64,000 bases of DNA, taken from positions 28,105,117-28,169,116 of the forward strand of contig NC_092352.1 in NCBI RefSeq assembly GCF_963676685.1. The letters run 5' to 3'. Below, in pieces: positions 21,719 through 32,126 of this stretch. A program made the translations under genes and the position numbers. Under the pieces are notes generated by a model, which searched no databases, had not been told where the DNA came from, and saw only the letters and a program-made list of their open reading frames with translations. Numbering within the stretch: the stretch's first letter is position 1; each line of letters opens with the position of its first letter. This DNA comes from Mytilus edulis (taxonomy: Eukaryota; Mollusca; Bivalvia; Mytilida; Mytilidae).

Positions 21719-24451
21719 ATGACAAGATTACTTGTGCTTATTTTTATACTTGTTCATGAATCATCGGCGAAAAATTCCAAACGTATTCTTTTGACGGATC
21801 CGGACTTCGCAGACAATCAGCAAATGCATAAGGATATACAAAACTTAAAAGCTCTTGTTCAGCAAATGCAAGGAAAAATTCAAACTCAAGAACAGACGAT
21901 TGAAAAATTTGCCACCACAGGTACTGTTTAATGAATTGAGTCTTGTAAAATGTTAATTTTGTCAAAGATATAAAGAATTCTGAAGAATATTTTGATAGTA
22001 ACAGAAAATAATTGAAATATTGTTTTATTGATGATAAGCAATTTCATAATATTAAAACGATATTTAAATTACCGTTTTAAAGAATGTCTTCAGTAGAACA
22101 AGCCGCGAAATGGTAGTATTGTTGTACATAGTCATTAACAAACTCTTTTCATTGATGACACCATAAGGTTAATGTTATTTCAATTTTTTAGCTGACATAT
22201 AACGTTATAAAGGGACATGGCCAGAGAACTGTATAAATGACGTAACCCAACCCCGAACTTGATCTGTGTTTTATAAAAATAATAATTGTGTATAAGTTTA
22301 ATAACATTTGACTCATGAAAACTAAAGCTAGAGAACGGAAACGAAAAATTCAACATTTATTTTTAATTTTATATAGGGGCAAAACTATAGAACTGTAAAA
22401 GTAATGCCACCCAAATTCAAACTTTGTCTGAGTGTTGTGGTAATAAGCATTTTGTATAAGTTATTTGATATTTGGTTAAGACAAACCAAGGTAAGAGAAA
22501 GGAACTTATTTCGGGACGTTCTGACGAACAGACGTACAAGGGCAACACTTAATACCCCCTCCGTCTATGTTGTAATTGAAAAACTACATTTGCTACATTT
22601 TTTTTATGTTTTTTATTCTCTTTTCTTATTTTTGCGCGGCCCATTTGCCCTTACCCCTTTTATCATCATTATAAAAATTCAAATAAGTGAACATCAGATA
22701 TATTCACCTTAGAGACATCTCGCATGCACCAACTTACACTACGACGTCAGTATTAAAAATAAAGGTATTTATAAAATATACATATATTTTTCTTTTCTTT
22801 AGCACCAGCTGGTGTAGTGTTTACTAGATGGGGAAGGAAGGACTGTGCTGGGAACAATACAGATCTTGTTTACTCAGGTTCTTATACATTTGTTATCTCA
22901 GTTATCTTACAATAAAGTTAAAATATTGCACCTTAAAAATATAAGCTCCCATTAATAAAACTTTAGCTTTTGATGTTCTGTAGATAATATCATGAAAATT
23001 CAAATGGATTTTTTCCAAATTACGTAAATAAAGTTATCATGGTTATTCAGGCAAAACTTGAAATTTTTAGTCCTGCATGAAGTTCTTATATTTCAAATTA
23101 GCATTGTTTTATCGATTACACCCGACAACGTATCGCGTGTTCTAATGTGTGTAGAGTTTTGTTAATGTAACAGAGAAAGAACAAAAAAACTTGCTTGCTT
23201 CCGCATATTTACAGATCTAACATTGTTGGACTGATGTATAGATGAATTATATCAACAGAATGTAGTTTCAGCCTTGTATCACCATCACTGCTTGTGATTG
23301 ATTCGATGGATAAAATCTGTCCCAGAGTTGTCATTGGTTCAGACGTACTTCTAAGATAATTATGTTTGTGACTGCATCCTGCATTAATTTGTGAGATCCT
23401 TCAGCTGATCTGTAAAAATTCCATCTCCAAGCCTTATACATCATGTACTGTGTTAAAACGCTAGATAAAAACTGACGAGGAAAGGTAACACCCGGCAACC
23501 GAAAGCTTTATTATTTGTAGAGCCTAATTGGTCGAGTCGTCTAGTGCGTCGGGCATAGTTCAAGACGATTTAGTGCCACGATATCTCATAAAATTGTCCT
23601 TAATAACTGTTAGCACGTATATCGGTATGAGTATATACGATATGTTACTCTACAGATACACTCTTTCTGTCGCGCCGAGGCTGTCTCACTGCCAAATGAA
23701 ATGTCAGTCTGATTACATCCGTCATTTGGGGTCTTTCACCATTAACTCACTTCTCTGTGATACTTCCATAGAATAAGGTTATTTGGTACTTCATTTTTTA
23801 TGTTCTATTATGCATCCGTAAAAATGTGTTTCGTTTAGTTAAAACCACTACTTTTACTTGCAAAAGTATAAAAGTGTGTCATAATTTTTGCAAACAATAT
23901 CACTGCATGCATGTAGATCTTTATATATTATATGTATTATTATTTATAAATGCCACGTACGCTATGTATATATCATGGAATATATTTTAGGAATATCTGG
24001 AGGTGGGTTCTATTCACACAAAGGGAGAGCAGCAGAACCAATTTGTCTTCCACATGACCCATACATTGGAAGCCCTATTACCAACGGCTACCATGCTTCT
24101 TTATATGGCATGGAATATCAAGACAACTTCCCTAGTAATGTATACAATAAAGATGTACCATGCGCCGTATGTAGGGCGAATCATGTTACATCCAAAATCA
24201 TGATTCCTGGCAAAGTTACGTGTTATGCTGGATGGCGAAAAGAATATGGTGGCATTTTGGTTGCTGGTTTTGACACATCCGAGGGTGCCTCTTCGTTCAT
24301 ATGTGTTGACCAGAAACAAGATGTACTTGAAGCTGGTGTAGGAAATGATGATGGCTATTTAATATATCCAGTAGTTGCTAAATGTGGATCCTTGAAATGT
24401 CCACCTTATGTTCAGGACACAAGGATTAGTTGTATTGTTTGTACCAAATAA
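21719..24451 (+). CDS. Short-chain collagen C4-like secreted protein, copy 2
   Basis: Exons 21719-21920, 22803-22877 and 23991-24451 join in phase 1 to give 245 aa. Exons 2 and 3 have exactly the lengths of copy 1 (75 and 461 bases), and intron positions are the same, so the two are tandem duplicates. A signal peptide (LLVLIFILVHESSA) is followed by KNSKRILLTDPD, a helix with heptad-like spacing (LKALVQQMQ), and ten more residues (EQTIEKFATT) that copy 1 loses. The globular part keeps TRWGRKDC, CLPHDP, KDVPCAVCRANHV and KCGSLKCPPY. Glycine replaces aspartate in AG(N/D)NTD-type text near the exon 2 end, otherwise differences are scattered. All cysteines of copy 1 appear conserved. ATTAAA at 24462-24467 may be the poly(A) signal. 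No break is seen, so the gene is probably functional; role as for copy 1. Confidence 0.82.
23200..23625. repeat. tRNA-like/SINE-derived repeat remnant in intron 2 of copy 2
   Basis: TTTACAGATCTAACATTGTT then GGACTGATGTATAGATGA (23208-23245), and GTCTAGTGCGTCGGGCATAG then TTCAAGACGATTTAGTGCCA (23538-23578), are familiar from mollusc repeats that carry a tRNA-like head. The B box is degraded here. The frame 23528-23776 crosses it and is not a gene. Confidence 0.45.
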
Positions 24452-24570
24452 TGAATATATAATTAAAATTTGTACACTTTTTGATTTTAAAACTTAACCA
24501 TGAAAATGCATAAGTTATTTGCGACTGGATGGAATGCAAACAACAATGAAATCGTGGCATTTTTCCCTAA

Positions 24571-26656
24571 TGCCCGCGTCACACTGTCCCGATTTTTATA
24601 TACGATGGACACCCGAAAGCGAAAATTGTAAGTTCGTACGAAGTTGGTCCCGATCTCGTTAAAATACCAAAAAGTGACCGAAGCAAGTACGATGAATAAC
24701 GATGTCTATACGATGGTGCCGAAATTATATACGATAGCAAAAGATGGACATACGAAGGTTAACCGAAGACGGGTATTTAAGCTTCATATCTCAGCCGAAG
24801 CCTACACGATGAATCACGAAGGCTACACGATGGCTTACGAAGGCTACACGATGGATTACGATGATGCGCGATGGCCATACGATGTCTAAAAGACGTCGTG
24901 TACAGCTTACTTTTTTTATGATACGAACAGAATTTCGACAACATATCGTTTCTGTACAAGTCTGCCATGCATAGCGGGAAATCGATCTTTTTGTCTAATT
25001 CTTATAAAACTTAGTTTATTATCCCCTCGCCTACTACATGTAAGTTGCGTGTAGATAAAATTGTTATGGACACTCTAGAAGCAAAATGCTCAAAACTTGG
25101 TATGGTGTTACTCATTAAGAATATCTTAAGCGCTATTGACTTAAAAGTTCAAAGGTCAAGGTCACAGTGGCAGTTGTAATACAAGGCAGTATCACCCTTG
25201 TGGACACTCTAAAACCAATATGCTTCAAAAGATTTTAACCACATTTGGTATATTATTCCTCCTTGTAATGATCTAACATTTTTTACGTTCAAGGCCAAAG
25301 GTCAAGGTCATGCAGATGGACTTGTTTTTTCTCCTTGAAATAGCATAATACACAGGAAATTGGTTGCTCATTTTTTTTACCTGCTGGTTCTAAAGACAAT
25401 ATTAAAGGTATTTCCAGTTACTGAATGTTTTGGTTGATTTCTAAAAAATAGTTTATGTATCAAATATGCATATTCAATTTACCATTTTCTGCATGTGTCA
25501 TATACAAATATAGTGTCCATATTTATCCCCAATATGTTACATACGAGGGGATTCCACGCTCGGCATTGCCTTGTTTGAACTGTAAAATGTGTGCACTAGT
25601 CTGAAAAATCACCCATAATTATGCCCATGTTTACTGATCTGTCTTAAAGGTAAGGTAATGGGTTCGTTGATCACTTTTATTCAAAAAGAGCTCTTTCCAG
25701 GAGAATATCATAATAATATAGACAAAAGGAAGGATGTGGGGAAAGCAACAAATGCGGCAAAATATGATATATAGAAAACAAAATGATTATGGAGTAAACA
25801 TTCGTGTGACAACAACTCATACGATAGATATAAAATCAGAATAATGAAGAAAAAGTTGGTTTCCCTATATACGTGTACCTGCAGTGTTGGTGTACGAGGC
25901 GCGTTTAAGATTTTCATTATGTTACTTGATATGAAAAATTGACAAAAAATAATATTTTGCTTGTAAAAGTAAATCCTGAGCCTGTAATAGCTGCTCTTCT
26001 TGTTCCATTCGAATTAATAGAAACAACGCTGTCGCCTTTCTTGTTCTCATAGAATCAGATGATATGAGCTCCATGTTTTGTGAACGTCTTTCTTAACTGT
26101 CGTATTAGACTGACCAGTGCATTTCGCGCATGGCACTTTAAATGTGTTTTAGCGCGAAAATTAACTTACATTTAGCTGGATTTATTGCCGTCATAGTTCC
26201 ATCTTGTCGCCTTCGTACTTTTATTCGATGGCAACACGACTGGATTACGAGGTCTTCACGAAGTCGTGTTGCCATCTTAAGACCGTCGGGTAGCTTCGTG
26301 ATTCATTCGTGTAGACATCGTAATGTCAAAACTGCCCGATGGAAACGATGGAAACACGAATGCAATACGATGTTCAAAGATGCATTCCCGGTGACATTAC
26401 GATGGTGAGGATGGTGATACGAACTCAATACGAACCCTCAACATCGGACGCACCTTCGGGGATTTTTTAACATGTTAAAAAATTTAGAACCCTTCCCGAA
26501 GTTGTCCCCGAAGGCTAGAAAAAGTGGCCGATGGTTCTACGATGGTTAAAGATGGCACTACGAATAGTCCGATCTGGATACGATCAGTCCCGATTTTGAA
26601 AATTTCCATAATCGTGTTGCAATCGGCGTAAAAATCGGGACAGTGTGACGCGGGCA
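24571..26656. mobile_element. CpG-rich inverted-repeat element, copy A (2,086 bp)
   Basis: Starts TGCCCGCGTCACACTGTCCC and ends with its reverse complement; the perfect terminal inverted repeat is 27 bases. Flanks are TAA (24568-24570) and TTA (26657-26659), fitting the 3-bp TWA target of PIF/Harbinger-type elements. Long subterminal zones on both sides are packed with ACGATG, ACGAAG and related words, including a short tandem GGCTACACGATGG at 24797-24865. No transposase is present. About 24990-25400 is text that copy B lacks, partly bounded by CCCCTCG and CGAGGGG, so it is probably a nested insertion. The frames here are readings of the short motif and are not genes. Confidence 0.75.
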
Positions 26657-26659
26657 TTA

Positions 26660-28265
26660 TGCCCGCGTCACACTGTCCCGATTTTTGTATACGATGGACA
26701 CCCGAATGCGAAAATTGTAAGTTCGTACGAAGTTGGTCCCGATCTCGTTAAAATACCAAAAAGTGACCGAAGCAAGTAAGATGAATAACGAAGTCTATAC
26801 GAGGGTGCCGAAAGTATATACGATAGCAAAAGATGGACATACGAAGGTTAACCGAAGACGGTATGTAAGCTTCATATCTCAGCCGAGTCCTACAAGATGG
26901 ATCACGAAGGCTACACGATGGATTACGATGATGGCGCGATGGTCATACGATGTCTGTACAGCTTACGATGCATTTAAATTATATGCCGAAGGCATCACGC
27001 GTTTTAAATTGTTTGATCAATATTGAATATATATTATATTGTACATTTAATTTTTGGTTTAATTATAAGACGGAAGACCGTGGGTATTTCCAGTTACTGA
27101 ATAATTTGGTTGATTTCTAAAAAAATAGTTTATGTATCAAATATGCGTATTCAATTTACCATTTTCTGCATGTGTCATATACAAATATAGTGTCCATATT
27201 TGTCCCAAATATGTTACTTACAAGGGGCTTGAACTGTAAAATGTGTGCACTAGTCTGAATAATAACCCATAATTATGCCCATGTTTACTGATCTATCTTA
27301 AAGGTAAAGCTCTTTCCAGGAGAATATCATAATAATATAGACTAAAGGAAGGATGTGGGGAAAGCAACAAATGCGGCAAAATATGACATATAGAAAAAAA
27401 ATGTTTATGGAGTAAACATTCGTGTACGATACATGCATAAAAAATCAGAATAATGAAGAAAAAGTTGGTTTCCCTATATACGTGTACCTTCAGTGTTGGT
27501 ATACGAGGCGCGTTTATGATTTTCATTATGTTATTTGATATGAAAAATTTACAAAAAATAATATTTTATTTGTAAAAGTAAATCCTGAGCCTGTAATACC
27601 TGCGCTTCATGTTCCATTTGAATTAATAGAAACAACGCTGTCGCCTTTCTTGTTCTCATAGAATCATATGATATGAGCTCCATGTTTTGTGAACGTCTTT
27701 CTTAACTGTCGTATTAGACTGACCAGTGCATATCGCCCATGGCACTTTAAATGTATTTAAGCGCGAAAATTAACTTACATTTAGCTGGATTTATTTCCGT
27801 CGTAGTTCCATCTTGTCACCTTCGTACTTTTATTCGATGGCATCACGACGGGATTACGAGGTCTTCACGAAGTCGTGTTGCCATTGCAAGACCTTCGGGT
27901 AGCTTCGTGATTCATTCGTGTAGACATCGTAATGTCAAAACTGCCCGATGGAAACGATGGAAACACGAATGCAATACGATGTTCAAAGATGCATTCCCGG
28001 TGACATTACGATGTTGAGGATGGTGATACGAACTCAATACGAACCCTAAACATCGGACGCACCTTCGGGGATTTTTTAACATGTTAAAAAATTTAGAACC
28101 CTTCCCGAAGTTGTCCCCGAAGGCTAGAAAAAGTGGCCGATGGTTCTACGATGGTTAAAGATGGCACTACGAATAGCCCGATCTGGATACGATCAGTCCC
28201 GATTTTGAAAATTTCCATAATCGTGTTGCCATCGGCGTAAAAATCGGGACAGTGTGACGCGGGCA
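26660..28265. mobile_element. CpG-rich inverted-repeat element, copy B (1,606 bp)
   Basis: Head-to-tail with copy A: only TTA (26657-26659) separates the right end of A from the left end of B. The right flank of B is TAA (28266-28268). Its 5' and 3' zones align closely with copy A (for example CCGAAGCAAGTA, AAAGATGGACATACGAAGG, AGCTTCGTGATTCATTCGTG), while the middle (26960-27085) differs. Non-autonomous. Confidence 0.75.
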
Positions 28266-28552
28266 TAAAGGATTTGTATCAACAGAGACATATATACACA
28301 TATGTGTATATATGCCTCTGGTATCAACATATTACAATTCAAAAATGGTCCATGAAAAATACAATACGATTATAAACTCACCATATATGCATATAATTTC
28401 AACCGTTTGAAGGAACTGAATTAGATTGAAATTAATTTCTTCTAGTTGTCTGCCCATAGAACGTTGTTTGTATTCCCGTGCTTCATGTGATATAACCATT
28501 CAGCACGACAGGGCCGACTCGATTAGACGTGTTTTCCCAGTTAACAGTAAAC

Positions 28553-29250
28553 ATGGATTCAGATACACCCTCTGAAGAAATATCTTTGCGTACAGTTTTA
28601 GACGCGGTTAATCGTCAAAAGAAGGATATTGAATTTCGTGTGGACACCAAAATCAGCGAAAAGATTAATAGTTTGCGCGACGAAATTCATGGCACAAACC
28701 CAAGTCAAGAAGTTGAAGTCGGACTCCCAGTATAAATGGCGTTCTGAAGGTAATAAAATTCAATGCAATGGTAATACTGAAAAATTAGAAGATTTAACCC
28801 GAGTTCTTTGGGCTATTGACAATGGCAAAGCTGACTATGCTAGAGACATTATTTATTCGTGTACCGAGAGGCTTAAACAAAGAAATAAGTTCATAAAGAT
28901 TGCGGATACTTCTGATGGGGGATGGGACACCGCTCGCCAGTACGAGGCAAGCCCAATTGCTAGTGATTCAGAAGATGAGTCCAAGATAATCAGAGCTGAA
29001 ACAGGGCCATCAGGAAGAAAAAGGCATAGAGCAAACCAGCAGGTAAACAACAACAAATTCCTTCCACTGCCAACCCTAGCTTCAATCCCCAACAGCCCTA
29101 TCGAGGGGACCATTCGTCTTGGTATGGAATTCATTATATTGACAATGATGCATGAACAAAAAAAAACAGACATATCGAACAATAAAGCAACAAAACAAAC
29201 AGACGTATCGAACAATAAAGCAACAAAACTATTGATGGTTACAGTTTAAA
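28553..29250 (+). pseudogene. Frame-shifted retroelement gag-like ORF
   Basis: Three reading frames in series show one protein. Frame 1 (ATG 28553) reads MDSDTPSEEISLRTVLDAVN to about 28690; frame 2 continues KKLKSDSQYKW, then EDLTRVLWAIDNGKADYARD, GGWDTARQYEASPIASDSED to about 29040; frame 1 or 3 resumes with ANPSFNPQQPY. The text VKKLKxDSxYKW and GGWxTxRQYEAxPIASDSED is, from memory, the first ORF of a DIRS-like (tyrosine-recombinase) retroelement family common in bivalves. It has at least two frameshifts and no reverse transcriptase follows, so it is dead. Family assignment is from recognition only. Confidence 0.65.
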
Positions 29251-29284
29251 TCAATTATATGGTCATTTTTATAAATTTCCTGTT

Positions 29285-29520
29285 ACAAAACTTTGAATTC
29301 TTCGAAAAACTAAGGATTGATGAAATTGTCTTACCCCAGGAGTAGATTACCTTAGCCGTATTTGGCACAACTTTTTGGAATTTTGGGTCCTCAATGCTCT
29401 TCAACTTTGTACTTGTTTCGCTTTATAACTATTTTGATCTGAGCGTCACTGGTGAGTCTTATGTAGACGAAACGCGCGTCTGGCGTATTTAATTATAATC
29501 CTGGTACCTTTCATAACTAT
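29285..29520 (+). repeat. Copy of the ACGAAACGCGCG repeat
   Basis: AACTTTGAATTCTTCG, GATTACCTTAGCCGTATTTG, CTCAATGCTCTTCAACTTTG, GAGCGTCACTGGTGAGTC and GACGAAACGCGCGTCTGGCG occur in the same order as at 15045-15275. It starts 35 bases after the gag-like pseudogene. Confidence 0.8.
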
Positions 29521-29888
29521 TAATAAATCCTATGTAACAATAACACAACATGATCGTAGACACGAAAATTATTGTTACATGAGTTTGTAATTTATCTGTT
29601 CCCTACCAACACTACATTCCGGCAATTAGTCTCCAATGTAACAATAACTTTTTTTATTATTGTTCATTTCAATGTAACTGTAGCCAGTGCCAATAAATAA
29701 AGGCAACAGTAGTTTACCGCTGTGATATGTTAAACAATTTCAGAAAAACAATGATAACCTAAATGCCGTCATATACAATAATGTACACAGGTAAATGAAA
29801 ATAATTTTGTTGGAAGATATACAGTTTAAATGGAGAATGTGTTCTGACTGTTTGTTTATCGAAGTTGTCATTAGCTTGACCTTTTATT

Positions 29889-30090
29889 TAAGTGATAGTT
29901 GATTTTTTTTTTGCTGTTCAGGACCTTATTATGCTTATAGTTAAGTGATAGATGATTCATTTTTTATCTGCTGTTCAGGACCTTATTATGCTTATAGTTG
30001 AGTGATAGTTGATTATTATTATTTTTTGCTGTTCAGGACCTTATTATGCTTGTAGGTGAGTGATTGTTGCATCATTTTTTGCTATTTATC
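29889..30090. repeat. Tandem array of a 57-bp unit, about 3.3 copies
   Basis: AGTGATAGTTGAT, then CTGTTCAGGACCTTATTATG and CTTATAGTT repeat at 29890, 29943 and 30001; a partial copy (AGTGATTGTTG) follows at 30058. T-run length differs between units. Confidence 0.85.
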
Positions 30091-30264
30091 AAATTTGTTT
30101 TATATTTATTGTTTTGAGTAGTTTGTTCTTGTGTTGTGCTGTATCACCACTGTCCTAGGTTAAGAAATTGTAATTTAATGGTTTTTTTTTTTAATTTTTT
30201 ATATATAACAGGCTGTTGGTTTTCATTTGAATTATTTTAAATTTGTTAGTTTAAACATATTTAT

Positions 30265-30495
30265 TTATAGTTGATTGGGAAACAAGTTATTGCAACTTAT
30301 ATTAATCCCTTTCCACTTGGGGATTTAAATTTACATGTTTTTTATGGGGCCTTTCTTATCTGGATAAGCAGTATGTGTTTTAGTCATTGTTGAAGGCAAT
30401 AAGGTGACCAATAGCTGCTAATATCTACGTCATTTGGTCTCTTGTAGATAGTTGTTGATTTGGCAATCATACCACATTTTTATATTTTATACTTT
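30265..30495 (-). repeat. SINE tail plus mussel-type repeat end
   Basis: GAAACAAGTTATTGCAACTT and ATATTAATCCCTTTCCACTT (30277-30316) are the reverse complement of the tail at 16230-16280. The stretch to 30495 (TTTGGTCTCTTGTAGATAG, GGCAATCATACCACATTTT) is the end of the widespread mussel-type repeat. Confidence 0.65.
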
Positions 30496-30545
30496 TAATT
30501 TTTCATTGTATTGATCTATACTGAAACCAAAAACTACAACAATGA

Positions 30546-31289
30546 CATGAAGCTGACAAAAAAATAAAGGAATAATAAAGAAACATTGTAAATCATGTAA
30601 TAAAGAAAACATAAATAACTATATAAATTACAGATCTTAATTCACATAACAGTCTTTTAAACAATAGAAAAACTTTCATACCATAACTGTTACTCAAGTT
30701 AAAAAAAACATGAGACAGAGAGCATGATATATTTTTGACTTGGGACGACAAGTCACTAACTTGTAAATTTATACAAAAATTCTAATTTCCCATCTGGTAC
30801 TACCACCCTACACATTTTTGTACATGGTAGTTGAAAATGCTAAGCTGGGAAGTAAAAATAAAACAAAAAACAGAAATTTTAAAAAAAATGATAATACCTA
30901 GTTTTCTCCCTAAGGTCATGAAGCTGACAAAAAAATAAAGGAATAATAAAGAAACATTGTAAATCATGTAATAAAGAAAACATAAATAACTATATAAATT
31001 ACAGATCTTAATTCACATAACAGTCTTTTAAACAATAGAAAAACTTTCATACCATAACTGTTACTCAAGTTAAAAAAAACATGAGACAGAGAGCATGATA
31101 TATTTTTGACTTGGGACGACAAGTCACTAACTTGTAAATTTATACAAAAATTCTAATTTCCCATCTGGTACTACCACCCTACACATTTTTGTACATGGTA
31201 GTTGAAAATGCTAAGCTGGGAAGTAAAAATAAAACAAAAAACAGAAATTTAAAAAAAAATGATAATACCTAGTTTTCTCCCTAAGGTCT
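30546..31289. repeat. Direct tandem duplication, 372-bp unit, two copies
   Basis: 30546-30917 and 30918-31289 are the same sequence; the only difference I find is one base shift between T and A in AAATTTTAAAAAAAA near 30885 and 31257. No coding frame. Either very recent or an assembly artefact. Confidence 0.9.
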
Positions 31290-32126
31290 TTTACATAATA
31301 GTAGTGCTATCATAAATTACTTTCTTATAGATTGATGGTTTTAATGTTATACAGACACAAGAGGATATTTCAAAATTCCCTCTTTGCCAGGATGCTATGA
31401 AAATAAGTTAGAAAGAGCAAAAACCTATAAGTAAATGAAATATTTACAACCCAAACCTACTTTCCAATTTCATCTTATCCCAATCGAACCTAAAAACAAA
31501 TATCCTAACCAAAATTTAAAATTCAAAATTTTCATCAAGAACTCTATGATTATATGTGATTCAATATAGAAAAACATTGAACCAGGAAAAACACAGGAAA
31601 AGACTTTACAAAACCATTTTGCATTTTATAATTTTAGATTCTACTATAATAAAAGGACTCTTTAAACTATTATGGTTTTTAAATAGATGAAATGCAATTA
31701 TTTTGAACATGAATCACACTAATTAAATTGTAAATAAAAGACAATTCCCATTCACAAGAAATCTGTAATAGATGCATGAACATATGGCCACATAGACAAT
31801 AGAAAGGTAGAGACTCAAAATTAAAACACTTTGGGTTTCTCTGAAAAAATCATTTGGACAACAACAAGTCATCGCAAGTTTTCCATATAGAAATTAATGC
31901 AAAAGTTTGATTATGACAAATTTGGAATATTTCTGGTTCTGCTGACTTATAAGATGCACTAATATTTCTGATAATTTATGCAAACACACACCGGTGCAAG
32001 ATGTTAATCCATAGCTTCATTGAAAGGTTTATGTTTTTATGTAACCTTGAATAATCGTGTAATGTTCATGATTATCATGCCAATCACACTTTCAAATGTT
32101 TAATTCAATAATAATATGATATCATT
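31290..32126. other. 3' flank of DNAJC12, no other gene seen
   Basis: Directly downstream of the DNAJC12 stop on the minus strand, so part is probably its 3' untranslated region. I could not place a confident poly(A) signal or any repeat. Confidence 0.45.

Noticed and set aside
23528-23776. Possible tRNA gene at 23530-23600
   Set aside because: Some tRNA-like words are present but no cloverleaf with acceptor pairing could be formed and the B box is degraded; treated as a SINE remnant.
24644-24889. 81-codon frame with YTM-repeat protein
   Set aside because: It comes from the ACGATG/ACGAAG words of an inverted-repeat element; the same words give frames on both strands, and copy B breaks it.
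30546-31289. CRISPR-like or regulatory repeat
   Set aside because: Two long direct copies without spacers; an animal genome; plain tandem duplication.
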